From: Actinomycetales bacterium
GTDB lineage: Bacteria; Actinomycetota; Actinomycetes; S36-B12; UBA5976
Reading direction: 5' to 3'
Assembly: GCA_018969715.1 (NCBI GenBank)
Contig: JAGWXT010000019.1
Location: forward strand, 1 to 38,273
DNA: 38,273 bases
Under the pieces are notes generated by a model. That model worked only from the letters and a program-made list of their open reading frames with translations. It was not told the origin of the DNA and did not search any database. A program made the position numbers and the translations under genes. Below, piece by piece: positions 15,617-22,579 of this stretch (positions are counted from its first letter, which is position 1; each line of letters opens with the position of its first letter).

Positions 15617-16411
15617 TCAGGGGAGGGCGGACCACGTCCACGTGGTCGTTGCGCTGAGCGGTGAGGTCGGTCTGACGACCGACTCCGCTTGATCCAGGCT
15701 GTTGGGCGGTGCCGTCTGGGGCTCAAGGCAAAGGGCGTCCGGGTGCTCGTCGTAGACGACGAGGTAGTCGCAGGACGAGTCCACCGTCAGGTGCGGACCC
15801 CCCGGCCAGTTGATGGCAGCCGGCGATCGCAGATCGGTGAAGCAGTCGTCATATGGACCCGCCGGCGGTGTGACACGGGTGCCGTCCGGCAGGCCATCGA
15901 CACCCCGCCGGAGCATGGTCGCCGCATCGAGGCTGAGGACCGCGGGCGCGCAACCGGGCAGATGGCGCCGAAACCATGGATGCCAGCCGGCGGACGCCGG
16001 GAACGGCGCCCCGTGGGCTGTGACGGTCAGCCCCAGGTGCAGCGACTGTGCGGTGAGATGGATGGTATGCGTCACCAACCCCGGCCACGGCCAGTCCGGA
16101 CCCAGGTCGCAGGCAAAGGTCGCATCGCTGATCTGCCGCCAGCGGCGGCTGAGGACGGTGCCGTGGATCGCATGCGGCGGCATTGTCACCGGGAGCTGGT
16201 AGGCGCGATCACCCCACCTCACCACGCCGTGACGGACCCGGCCGGCGTACGGGGCCATGATGTAGGCACCCCACTCGATGGCGCCCGTCCCGATGCGGGC
16301 GAGCAACTCGACGCCGCCGATGCTCAGGGAGGAGAGGCGACCACCGTGCCGCAGGTCGACGGTGACCGATGCATCACCGGCGGTGAAGGTGACGTGGTCC
16401 GGATCGCTCAC
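15617..16411 (-). CDS. aldose 1-epimerase (mutarotase) family protein
   Basis: GTG at 16411 gives 264 residues starting at the first strand of the fold; the open frame extends upstream but runs back over the divergent RraA gene. Motifs are VDLRHGGRLSSLSIGGVELL, YIMAPYAGRVRHG (conserved Arg), MPPHAIHGTVLSRRW (catalytic His region), ASAGWHPWFRR (second His) and a C-terminal CLEPQTAPPN with the likely catalytic Glu. The family interconverts alpha and beta anomers of aldoses in the cytoplasm. It is divergent from the RraA-dehydrogenase-FAH genes, suggesting one sugar catabolic locus. Confidence 0.85.
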   Translation of the reverse strand: MSDPDHVTFTAGDASVTVDLRHGGRLSSLSIGGVELLARIGTGAIEWGAYIMAPYAGRVRHGVVRWGDRAYQLPVTMPPHAIHGTVLSRRWRQISDATFACDLGPDWPWPGLVTHTIHLTAQSLHLGLTVTAHGAPFPASAGWHPWFRRHLPGCAPAVLSLDAATMLRRGVDGLPDGTRVTPPAGPYDDCFTDLRSPAAINWPGGPHLTVDSSCDYLVVYDEHPDALCLEPQTAPPNSLDQAESVVRPTSPLSATTTWTWSALP

Positions 16412-16417
16412 CCGGTG

Positions 16418-16423
16418 ACTGTA
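16418..16423 (-). promoter_or_regulatory. candidate -10 hexamer (TACAGT) for the epimerase gene
   Basis: On the minus strand TACAGT lies exactly 6 bases before the GTG start at 16411, with no ribosome-binding site, consistent with a leaderless mRNA. Confidence 0.45.
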
Positions 16424-16432
16424 GAGGCGGGT

Positions 16433-16461
16433 TTGGCCGGCATCGCGCCGCGGGCTACTGT
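16433..16461 (+). promoter_or_regulatory. candidate sigma70-type promoter for the RraA-dehydrogenase-FAH operon
   Basis: TTGGCC (16433-16438) and TACTGT (16456-16461) are separated by 17 bases. Predicted start is near 16468, leaving a short leader with AGGAGG (16480-16485) before ATG 16497. It is back-to-back with the epimerase promoter in an 85-bp gap. Confidence 0.45.
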
Positions 16462-16496
16462 GGGCAGCCCGGTGAGCAGAGGAGGATCCGCGGGCA

Positions 16497-17165
16497 ATGG
16501 CGAGTGACCCCGTCCGGATGGACAACCCAGCCCTCGATCGGCTTGCGGAGTCGGTGTATGCAGCGGTGGTGTCCGACGTCTGCGACCGCCTCGGCTGGCG
16601 CACCCGCACCATGGCCCCCGGGCTGCGAGTTCTCAGCGGCTCCGGCGTACTCATCGGCTTCGCTCGGGCGGTGCGCGCGGAACCGGTGAGCCGACCGCCG
16701 ATCCGGCACTACGGCGCGGAGATCGACCTGCTCGACTCATTGCGGCCCGGCGAGGTGGTCGTCGCGGACACCGGCGGCAGTGACGACGCCTTCTGGGGGG
16801 AGTTGTTCGCCACCGCAGCGCGGGCGCGGGGGGCACGCGGGGTCATCGTGGACGGCTATGTCCGGGATCTCGTCCGACTGCAGGCGATGGATTTCGGGGT
16901 GCACGCGCGCGGCACCCGACCCGCCGACAGCCTTGGTCGCCTGTCAATCGTTGCTGGGGGCATGGCCACCGTCTGCGGAGTTGAGGTGCGCGATGGCGAC
17001 CTCGTCGTCGCCGATGCCGATGGTGTGACGGTCGTGCCGGCCGAGATCGCCGAGCAGGCGATCCCGCTTGCGGTGGAGAAGGCTGCCATCGAGAGCGATG
17101 CGCGAGTGCTCCTGCAGGGTGGGGCGCTGCTGGCGGACGCCTGGCAGCGCTACCAGGTGCTCTGA
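16497..17165 (+). CDS. RraA-like / HMG-CHA aldolase family protein
   Basis: The 222-residue protein has the RraA fold: VSDVCDRLG near 25-33, the phosphate/carboxylate loop GSDDAFWGELFATAARARGARG (split as GSDDAFWGELF and ARARGARG) and GVIVDGYVRD, with Arg123 and Asp124 in the positions that bind substrate and the divalent metal in class II HMG/CHA aldolases. With catabolic neighbours it is more likely a 4-hydroxy-2-oxoacid aldolase or oxaloacetate decarboxylase than the RNase E regulator RraA. ATG 16497 has AGGAGG 11 bases upstream; ATG 16518 is an alternative. The dehydrogenase starts 6 bases after its stop. Confidence 0.8.
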   Translation: MASDPVRMDNPALDRLAESVYAAVVSDVCDRLGWRTRTMAPGLRVLSGSGVLIGFARAVRAEPVSRPPIRHYGAEIDLLDSLRPGEVVVADTGGSDDAFWGELFATAARARGARGVIVDGYVRDLVRLQAMDFGVHARGTRPADSLGRLSIVAGGMATVCGVEVRDGDLVVADADGVTVVPAEIAEQAIPLAVEKAAIESDARVLLQGGALLADAWQRYQVL

Positions 17166-17171
17166 CCGGTC

Positions 17172-18203
17172 ATGCGCGCCCTTCGCTGGCATGCGCGTGG
17201 TGACGTCCGACTGGACGACGTCGCGCCACCGCCGCCACCCGGCCCCGGTCAGGTACAGCTTGCCGTGGCATGGTGCGGGATCTGCGGCACCGACGTCGAG
17301 GAGCTCCGACATGGTCCGGTGTTCATCCCGACGGCCGGCCCCCATCCCCTCACCGGGCGATCAGCGCCGCTGATCCTCGGACATGAGGTCACCGGTGAGG
17401 TCATCGCCCTCGGGGCCGGGGTGACCAACGTCCGCCTCGGCGATCGAGTGGGCGTTGATGGCCTCATCTTCTGCGGGCACTGTGCGGCGTGCGCCGATCA
17501 TCGGGTGAATCTGTGTGACCAGCTCGGATGCATCGGGCTGATGGCCGACGGTGGCCTCACCGAGCGATGCAATGTCCTGGCAATCACGTGCTTCCCCCTG
17601 CCAGCGAGTGTGCCGGCCGAGGCGGCGGCGCTGGCCGAGACGCTCTCGGTCGGTGTGCGGGCCCTCAACCAGGGCCGGCTGCAGGCGCGGGATCGGATCG
17701 TCATCGTCGGCGGCGGACCGGTTGGACTGCTGGCGACCGCCGCGGCTCGCGCCCGCGGGGCTGCGCACATCACCGTCATCGAACCGCTGGCGCACCGCCG
17801 CTCACTCGCCCTGACCCTCGGTGCCGATGTCGTGAGCGATCCGCAGGATGTCGATGGGCTGGCTGGCGATGTGGTCGTGGAGTGCACGGGCAATCCGGCG
17901 CTCATCCCCTCGGCACTCGCCCTGACCGCACCGGCTGGCCGCCTGGTGCTGGCCGGGATCTACTCCGGCTCGGTCACCCTGTCACCGCATGATCTGGTGC
18001 TGGCCGAACGGGAGATCATCGGAACCCTTGCCCACATCTACGATCAGGACTACCGGGAGGCGGTCGGCCTGATCTCCTCCGGCCGCATTGACGTCCTCCC
18101 GGTCATCAGCGATCGGGTGCCGCTTGCTCGCAGCCTCGATGATGGGCTGCTCGCCCTGGCTGGCAACCCAGCGGCTCACGTGAAGATCGTCGTCCACCCA
18201 TGA
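17172..18203 (+). CDS. zinc-dependent MDR alcohol/polyol dehydrogenase
   Basis: The 343-residue protein has a full MDR set. The catalytic-zinc ligands are Cys38 (GICGTD), His71 and Glu72 (GHE), and Glu156. The structural-zinc cysteines are 101, 104, 107 and 115. The Rossmann motif is GGGPVGLLA. The pattern is close to 2,3-butanediol, sorbitol or threonine dehydrogenases, which oxidise secondary alcohols with NAD(P). Between an RraA-type aldolase and an FAH-family enzyme it probably oxidises a sugar or sugar acid (inference). Its TGA overlaps an ATG that opens a 23-codon frame ending on the next gene's start. Confidence 0.85.
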   Translation: MRALRWHARGDVRLDDVAPPPPPGPGQVQLAVAWCGICGTDVEELRHGPVFIPTAGPHPLTGRSAPLILGHEVTGEVIALGAGVTNVRLGDRVGVDGLIFCGHCAACADHRVNLCDQLGCIGLMADGGLTERCNVLAITCFPLPASVPAEAAALAETLSVGVRALNQGRLQARDRIVIVGGGPVGLLATAAARARGAAHITVIEPLAHRRSLALTLGADVVSDPQDVDGLAGDVVVECTGNPALIPSALALTAPAGRLVLAGIYSGSVTLSPHDLVLAEREIIGTLAHIYDQDYREAVGLISSGRIDVLPVISDRVPLARSLDDGLLALAGNPAAHVKIVVHP

Positions 18204-18271
18204 TGCGCCGCGGCGATGACCTGCCAGCGCGCCACGATGGACCGCCGACATGGGAAGGAGATCGGACGTGA
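18200..18271 (+). other. candidate 23-codon coupling ORF between the dehydrogenase and FAH genes
   Basis: ATG 18200 overlaps the dehydrogenase stop (ATGA). The frame ends at TGA 18269-18271, overlapping the FAH GTG at 18268 (GTGA), so it exactly fills the gap. The peptide begins MMRRGDDLPARHDG and has no recognised domain. The AAGGAG at 18255-18260 serves the downstream gene. Confidence 0.3.
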
Positions 18272-19185
18272 CGGATCCGCGAGTGGCGGTTGTGCGCTTC
18301 GACGGTGGCCAAGGGGAGCCGATCATTGGCGTGCGCACCGCCGCCGGCGTTCATCCACTACCGGGTGCGCTGATTGCGGACCTGCTGTGCACAGCCGCGG
18401 GGTTCCACGCTGCGGTGGCGGAAGCCCTCACCACCGACCCCGGTCAGCCACCGGCTGGTGAGCTGCTGGCACCCGTTGACGGTGCGATGGAGGTCTGGGC
18501 CTGTGGGGTGACCTATGAGCGTTCGCGTGCGGCTCGCGTTGCCGAGAGCGATGCGGCGAAGGACGTCTACGAACGGGTCTATGACGCCGAGCGGCCCGAA
18601 CTGTTCTTCAAGGCTGCGGCCTGGCGGGTGGTCGGCCCGCAGCAGGCGGTGACAGTGCGTCGGGATGCCCGGGTGAGCGTCCCCGAGCCCGAGGTGGGCC
18701 TGGTGGTCTCCGGGGATGGCCAGATCGTCGGGTTGACGATCTGCAATGACATGAGCTCCCGGGATATCGAGGCCGAGAACCCGCTCTACCTGCCGCAGGC
18801 GAAGATGTGGCTCGGCTCGACTGCGGTGGGACCTGGCCTGGTGCCGTTGACGGAGGTGGCCGACCCGTACGACCTGGCGATCTCGATGGGAATCGAACGC
18901 GCAGGCGCCACCGTGTTCCATGGAACGTCGAGCACCGCACAACTGCACCGCCGTTACGACGATCTCGTCGCATATCTGGTTCGCGAGGACAAGTTCCCCG
19001 GTGGCGCGATCCTGGCAACGGGAACGAGTATCGTCCCGGATCTGGATTTCACCCTCATGGCGGGCGACCGGATCACCATCGAGGTGGCGGGACTGGGAGC
19101 CCTTGTCAACACCGTGGCCCGTGGTGCCGATGCCGCGGGGGTCCGGTTGCCGCAGCCGAACGGTTCCCGCACCTCATCGAGGTAG
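18268..19185 (+). CDS. FAH-family enzyme, 2-keto-3-deoxy-D-arabinonate dehydratase-like
   Basis: GTG 18268 lies 7 bases after AAGGAG; the in-frame ATG 18250 precedes that site and is less likely. The 305 residues include VWACGVTYERSRAAR (77-90), YDAERPELFFKA, metal ligands Glu140 and Glu142 in VPEPEVGLV, CNDMSSRDIEAENPLYLPQAK (160-179) and GTSIVP. This set matches the KdaD branch of the fumarylacetoacetate hydrolase superfamily. KdaD removes water from 2-keto-3-deoxy-pentonates on the way to 2-oxoglutarate; hydrolysis of a diketo acid is the alternative. It is the third gene of a sugar-acid operon. Confidence 0.8.
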   Translation: MTDPRVAVVRFDGGQGEPIIGVRTAAGVHPLPGALIADLLCTAAGFHAAVAEALTTDPGQPPAGELLAPVDGAMEVWACGVTYERSRAARVAESDAAKDVYERVYDAERPELFFKAAAWRVVGPQQAVTVRRDARVSVPEPEVGLVVSGDGQIVGLTICNDMSSRDIEAENPLYLPQAKMWLGSTAVGPGLVPLTEVADPYDLAISMGIERAGATVFHGTSSTAQLHRRYDDLVAYLVREDKFPGGAILATGTSIVPDLDFTLMAGDRITIEVAGLGALVNTVARGADAAGVRLPQPNGSRTSSR

Positions 19186-19214
19186 TTCGGGCGCCGAGGT
19201 TCATGCACGGTGAC

Positions 19215-19997
19215 TCACGTGGACGGTCGACGCGCCCGCCACGCCAGTTGGGCGGCAGCGATGACGAGCACGACGGCAAATGCCCGCTGCACCAGTGAGG
19301 TAGGCACGGTGAGGGCGAGGTTCGCCCCGATAACCGCGCCGATCGCGGCGGTCACCCCAAAGCCGAGGCCACGTTGCCAGTCGGTGTAGCCATCCCGACT
19401 GAGTCGGATTGCTCCGAGCAGCGCGATCGGCACCATGACGATGAGTGAGGTGCCGGCGGCGAGCGTCTGCGAGAAGCCGAAGAAGGCAATGAGCACCGGG
19501 ATCAGGATGATCCCGCCACCGACGCCGAGGAAGGCGGACAGCAGCCCCATCGCCGCCCCCGCGCTGAGATAGCCCAGCAGCAGGGGCAGGCTCAGCGCCG
19601 GCTCATTGCCGGCGGCGACCACCGGTTGCGGCCACGCCAGCCGCACCGCAGCGATGATCAGCAGCAGGGCGAAGGCGAGCTGCAGCCACCGATCCGGTGT
19701 GCGGCGCACAATCGACGTTCCCAACCAGGTGCCCATGAGCCCACCAGCGATGAGTGCGGGTGCTGCTCCCCAGGAGACACTGCCGGCGAGGGCGTAGGTT
19801 GCGCCCCCGGTTGCGGCGGCCAGCACGATCATGACCAGGGACGTTGCCTGGGCGCGCTTCTGCGCGACGCCGAGCAGCAGGACCAGCACTGGCACCAGGA
19901 TCAGCCCGCCGCCAACGCCGAACGCTCCTGAGAACACCCCCACCAGCACGCCGATGCCGGCATCCCTGGCCCGCGCCCCCGTGGGACCACCCATCAC
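19215..19997 (-). CDS. TauE/SafE family membrane transporter
   Basis: The 260-residue protein has about seven helices and the duplicated glycine-rich motif of TauE/SafE proteins: GVFSGAFGVGGGLILVPVL near 18-36 and SAFLGVGGGIILIPVL near 155-170. The family exports sulfite, sulfonates or related organic anions. It overlaps the upstream CtaG gene by four bases (ATGA), so it is co-translated with it. The link to copper-oxidase assembly is unclear; transport of a sulfur compound or metal is possible. Confidence 0.88.
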   Translation of the reverse strand: MMGGPTGARARDAGIGVLVGVFSGAFGVGGGLILVPVLVLLLGVAQKRAQATSLVMIVLAAATGGATYALAGSVSWGAAPALIAGGLMGTWLGTSIVRRTPDRWLQLAFALLLIIAAVRLAWPQPVVAAGNEPALSLPLLLGYLSAGAAMGLLSAFLGVGGGIILIPVLIAFFGFSQTLAAGTSLIVMVPIALLGAIRLSRDGYTDWQRGLGFGVTAAIGAVIGANLALTVPTSLVQRAFAVVLVIAAAQLAWRARRPST

Positions 19998-20872
19998 GCC
20001 GACACGGTGCGTTGCTCGGCGCGCTCCAGCCGCGCGGTCAGCCGCACCTGATCACGCCACCATTCGACCGCGGCGAGCATCATCCACAGTCCGTCGAGCA
20101 CCATCGCCAGTGCCCACATCAGGGCTCCGGCGAAGTGCTGGTCGGTGAGCGCCGACACCCCAAGGCTCGCTGCCGCATCGGCATAGGGCCGGTACAGCAC
20201 CACCGGTGACAGGTGAATGACCATGCCGAGGACGGTCTCGGGGATCATCATCAGTCCGAGGCTTACCAGGCGAACTGATGCAGCCGGTCGACGGGCGATG
20301 AGGTCATCGCCGATCAGCGGGTAGTAGAAGATGAGCGCGGCGATGAGGTAGACCGGCCGCTCGATCATCGACATCGCATCGTGATCGGTGAGGACCCAGG
20401 ACATGACCGGGGGTAGGTGTGAGCCGATCAGCACGCCTGCGAAGAGCAGCCAGCCAAACCACGGTCGGGTGACCAGCAGCATGGTCGGACTGCGCAGCAC
20501 GCGCACGAGTACCCGACGCCCATGGGGTGGCAGGTTGTGGAATGTCAAGCGCACCGGTGACCCGAGGACGATCAGCGGTGCGGCCACCATCATGATGATC
20601 AGGTGACCGAGCATGTGCGGCCAGAAGAGCTGATGCGCCCACGCGTCAAGGGGTCCGGTTGCCGTGATGGCGACCAGGCAGCTGCCGGTGAGGAAGGCCA
20701 GTGTTCGGCCCAGTGGCCAGCGCCGTCGCCCGGGCTGAACCCGGTCCACGGCACGCGCCATCCGGGTCACCCGACCAGCCGCCCACAGATACGTCGTCCC
20801 GACGGCCACCAGGTTCACCAGGACGAACAGGTCGAGCGTCCAAGGGGCAAGACCCGTCGGGATGAGCACCAC
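19994..20872 (-). CDS. ctaG: CtaG (Caa3-type) cytochrome c oxidase assembly protein
   Basis: The 292-residue membrane protein has about seven helices and typical Caa3_CtaG motifs: HQLFWPHMLGHLIIMMVAAPLIVLG, RPWFGWLLF, HLPPVMSW, ERPVYLIAALIFYYPLIG and MMIPETVLGMVIHL. His and Met residues in these helices are plausible copper or heme contacts. The family supports assembly of caa3-type oxidases. It is divergent from the oxidase operon, 71 bases away. The GTG start is 6 bases after a TAGCCT hexamer. Confidence 0.88.
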   Translation of the reverse strand: MVLIPTGLAPWTLDLFVLVNLVAVGTTYLWAAGRVTRMARAVDRVQPGRRRWPLGRTLAFLTGSCLVAITATGPLDAWAHQLFWPHMLGHLIIMMVAAPLIVLGSPVRLTFHNLPPHGRRVLVRVLRSPTMLLVTRPWFGWLLFAGVLIGSHLPPVMSWVLTDHDAMSMIERPVYLIAALIFYYPLIGDDLIARRPAASVRLVSLGLMMIPETVLGMVIHLSPVVLYRPYADAAASLGVSALTDQHFAGALMWALAMVLDGLWMMLAAVEWWRDQVRLTARLERAEQRTVSA

Positions 20873-20878
20873 GGGGGC

Positions 20879-20884
20879 AGGCTA
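20879..20884 (-). promoter_or_regulatory. candidate -10 hexamer (TAGCCT) for ctaG
   Basis: On the minus strand TAGCCT is followed by GCCCCC and the GTG at 20872, a 6-base spacing without ribosome-binding site, consistent with leaderless transcription. Confidence 0.4.
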
Positions 20885-20908
20885 GCCGCGCCGGGGCGTC
20901 CGGCGACC

Positions 20909-20937
20909 TTGACGGGAGCAACCGGCTAGGCCATGAT
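20909..20937 (+). promoter_or_regulatory. promoter candidate for the cytochrome oxidase operon
   Basis: TTGACG (20909-20914) and CATGAT (20932-20937) are 17 bases apart, and the GTG start at 20944 follows the -10 by 6 bases. This is a good sigma70-type promoter for a leaderless mRNA covering the cupredoxin, COX and CopD genes. Confidence 0.5.
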
Positions 20938-20943
20938 CAAGCG

Positions 20944-21669
20944 GTGCTCCGCCGCGCAGCAGTCGCCCTCGCCGCACTGATCATCGGTGCTGGGGTGGTG
21001 GTGGGAGGTATTGCGGTGGTCGTGGGCGTCGGGGTGTTCGCTGTGGCCAGCGGCAGTGAACCGGCACCCCTGACGGCAACGGTCACGGGAACCAAGCAGA
21101 CCGCCGAGGGCACGTTGCCGCATGCGGAGCTCGATCTGGCGGTCTACCCCAACTCGTCGGCCAGTGTGCCGCCGCCGCGAACCTTCTCGCCGATTCAGGC
21201 CGACTGGCTCACCGGCCAGCCCTTCTACTCCCCGTCAACGAGCATCGTCGTGCCCGCCAACAGTGTCGTGACCATCCATTTCTCCCAGTACGACAGTGGC
21301 GGCTCCCTCTACAACTCATTCTTCGCCAAGGTCCACGGTTCCCTCGACGGCACGATGATGGTCAACGGCAAGCCGGTTGACTCCCTGCCGCTGGACAAGG
21401 TGGCGCACACCTTCACGGTGCACCAGTATCCCGAGGGCGGCCAGCCGGACTTCTTCCTCTCCGTGCCGCTGCCGATGAACCCGGCAAACGCACCCACGGG
21501 CGCGGACGGCTACCCCACGACGCCGCAGAAGGTGAGCGTGACCTTCCGCACTGGCGAGCCCGGCAGCTATGTGTGGAACTGCGAGTTCCCGTGCGGGGAC
21601 ATGTACCAGCAGTTCGGGGGTCCGATGCAGACGCGCGGCTGGATGGCCGGCACCTTCGAGGTGGTCTGA
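20944..21669 (+). CDS. membrane-anchored cupredoxin-like protein with incomplete CuA-type motif
   Basis: The 241-residue protein has one N-terminal helix (about 8-36) and then an extracytoplasmic beta-rich domain. Candidate metal ligands are His155 (VAHTFTVH), Cys213 and Cys217 in WNCEFPCGDM, and Met228. CuA sites use C-x3-C-x3-H-x2-M; here the two cysteines are spaced as in CuA but the His is absent and Met lies 11 residues after Cys217. A mononuclear or altered copper site is likely. As first gene of the oxidase operon it may deliver electrons or copper to COX II. GTG 20944 follows a promoter at 6 bases. Confidence 0.7.
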   Translation: MLRRAAVALAALIIGAGVVVGGIAVVVGVGVFAVASGSEPAPLTATVTGTKQTAEGTLPHAELDLAVYPNSSASVPPPRTFSPIQADWLTGQPFYSPSTSIVVPANSVVTIHFSQYDSGGSLYNSFFAKVHGSLDGTMMVNGKPVDSLPLDKVAHTFTVHQYPEGGQPDFFLSVPLPMNPANAPTGADGYPTTPQKVSVTFRTGEPGSYVWNCEFPCGDMYQQFGGPMQTRGWMAGTFEVV

Positions 21670-21719
21670 TGGCCGAGCCGATAACCCCACGGACACCTGC
21701 TGATGAGTTGGCGCCATGA
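21669..21719 (+). other. candidate 16-codon coupling ORF between cupredoxin and COX II
   Basis: ATG 21669 overlaps the cupredoxin stop by one base (TGATG). It encodes MAEPITPRTPADELAP and ends at TGA 21717-21719, overlapping the COX II ATG at 21716 (ATGA). COX II has no clear ribosome-binding site, so this frame may deliver ribosomes to it. Confidence 0.35.
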
Positions 21720-22579
21720 CTGAGCCCGGGGCAGTGGGCGTCACCGACGAACCCGAGGCCCCGACCAACCGGCCCGATTCCGAGCACCGTCTCCGGCAAT
21801 GGCTGCGGCGCCCCTATGTGCGGGCGATCGTCATCCTCACGCTGATCCTCAGCCTGGTGATGCTGCCGCTGGGCTGGCTCATCGTGGCCGCGATGAATGG
21901 CACGGGTGGACCGGCTTCACCGGTCATGAGTTCGATCCAGCTGACGATCATCGTGCTCACGGTCGCCGCGGTGCCGATCACCGCCTTCGTCTTCGCCGTC
22001 ATGCTCTACAGCCTCTTCGGCTGGCGGCATGTGCGCGGTGAACAGGTACCCAAGGATGACAGTCCTGCCATCCGCACCAACACCATCGGGGTGGTGCTGT
22101 GGACCGCCGTGTCATCAGCACTGGCGGTGTTCTTCGTTGCCTGGGGGCTGGTGGCACTCGCGCAGATAACGGCGAACTCCTACGGCACCCTGCCCGCCAA
22201 TGAGCAGCCGCAGGACCTGGATCCGCTGATCGTCAACGTCACCGGACAGCAGTGGGTGTGGACATTCGAGTATCCCCAGCACGATCGCGTCACCTCCGAT
22301 GTGCTGTACCTGCCGGTCGACCGACCGGTGTACTTCAATGTCACCTCCAAGGACGTCATTCACAACTTCTGGGCGGTTGAGCTCGGTGTGAAGATCGACG
22401 CCAACCCCGGCGCGGTGACCCAGACCGGCGTAACGCCCAACAAGGTCGGCACCTTCAACCTGCGATGCGCCGAGCTCTGCGGCATGCACCATGCGTACAT
22501 GCAGACCCGCATCCAGGTGATGCCGCAGCAGGACTTCACCAGCTGGGTGCGAGAGATGGGCGGAGGCCGGACGGCATGA
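21716..22579 (+). CDS. cytochrome c oxidase subunit II with complete CuA site
   Basis: The 287-residue protein has three predicted helices (about 36-58, 73-98 and 122-148), one more than the usual two, followed by the cupredoxin domain. The CuA motif RCAELCGMHHAYM is complete: Cys251, Glu253, Cys255, His259 and Met262, with His216 in VIHNFW. The aromatic electron-entry segment GQQWVWTFEYP is present at 177-187. It accepts electrons from cytochrome c outside the membrane and passes them to subunit I. Its end overlaps the COX I start by 4 bases. Confidence 0.92.
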   Translation: MTEPGAVGVTDEPEAPTNRPDSEHRLRQWLRRPYVRAIVILTLILSLVMLPLGWLIVAAMNGTGGPASPVMSSIQLTIIVLTVAAVPITAFVFAVMLYSLFGWRHVRGEQVPKDDSPAIRTNTIGVVLWTAVSSALAVFFVAWGLVALAQITANSYGTLPANEQPQDLDPLIVNVTGQQWVWTFEYPQHDRVTSDVLYLPVDRPVYFNVTSKDVIHNFWAVELGVKIDANPGAVTQTGVTPNKVGTFNLRCAELCGMHHAYMQTRIQVMPQQDFTSWVREMGGGRTA

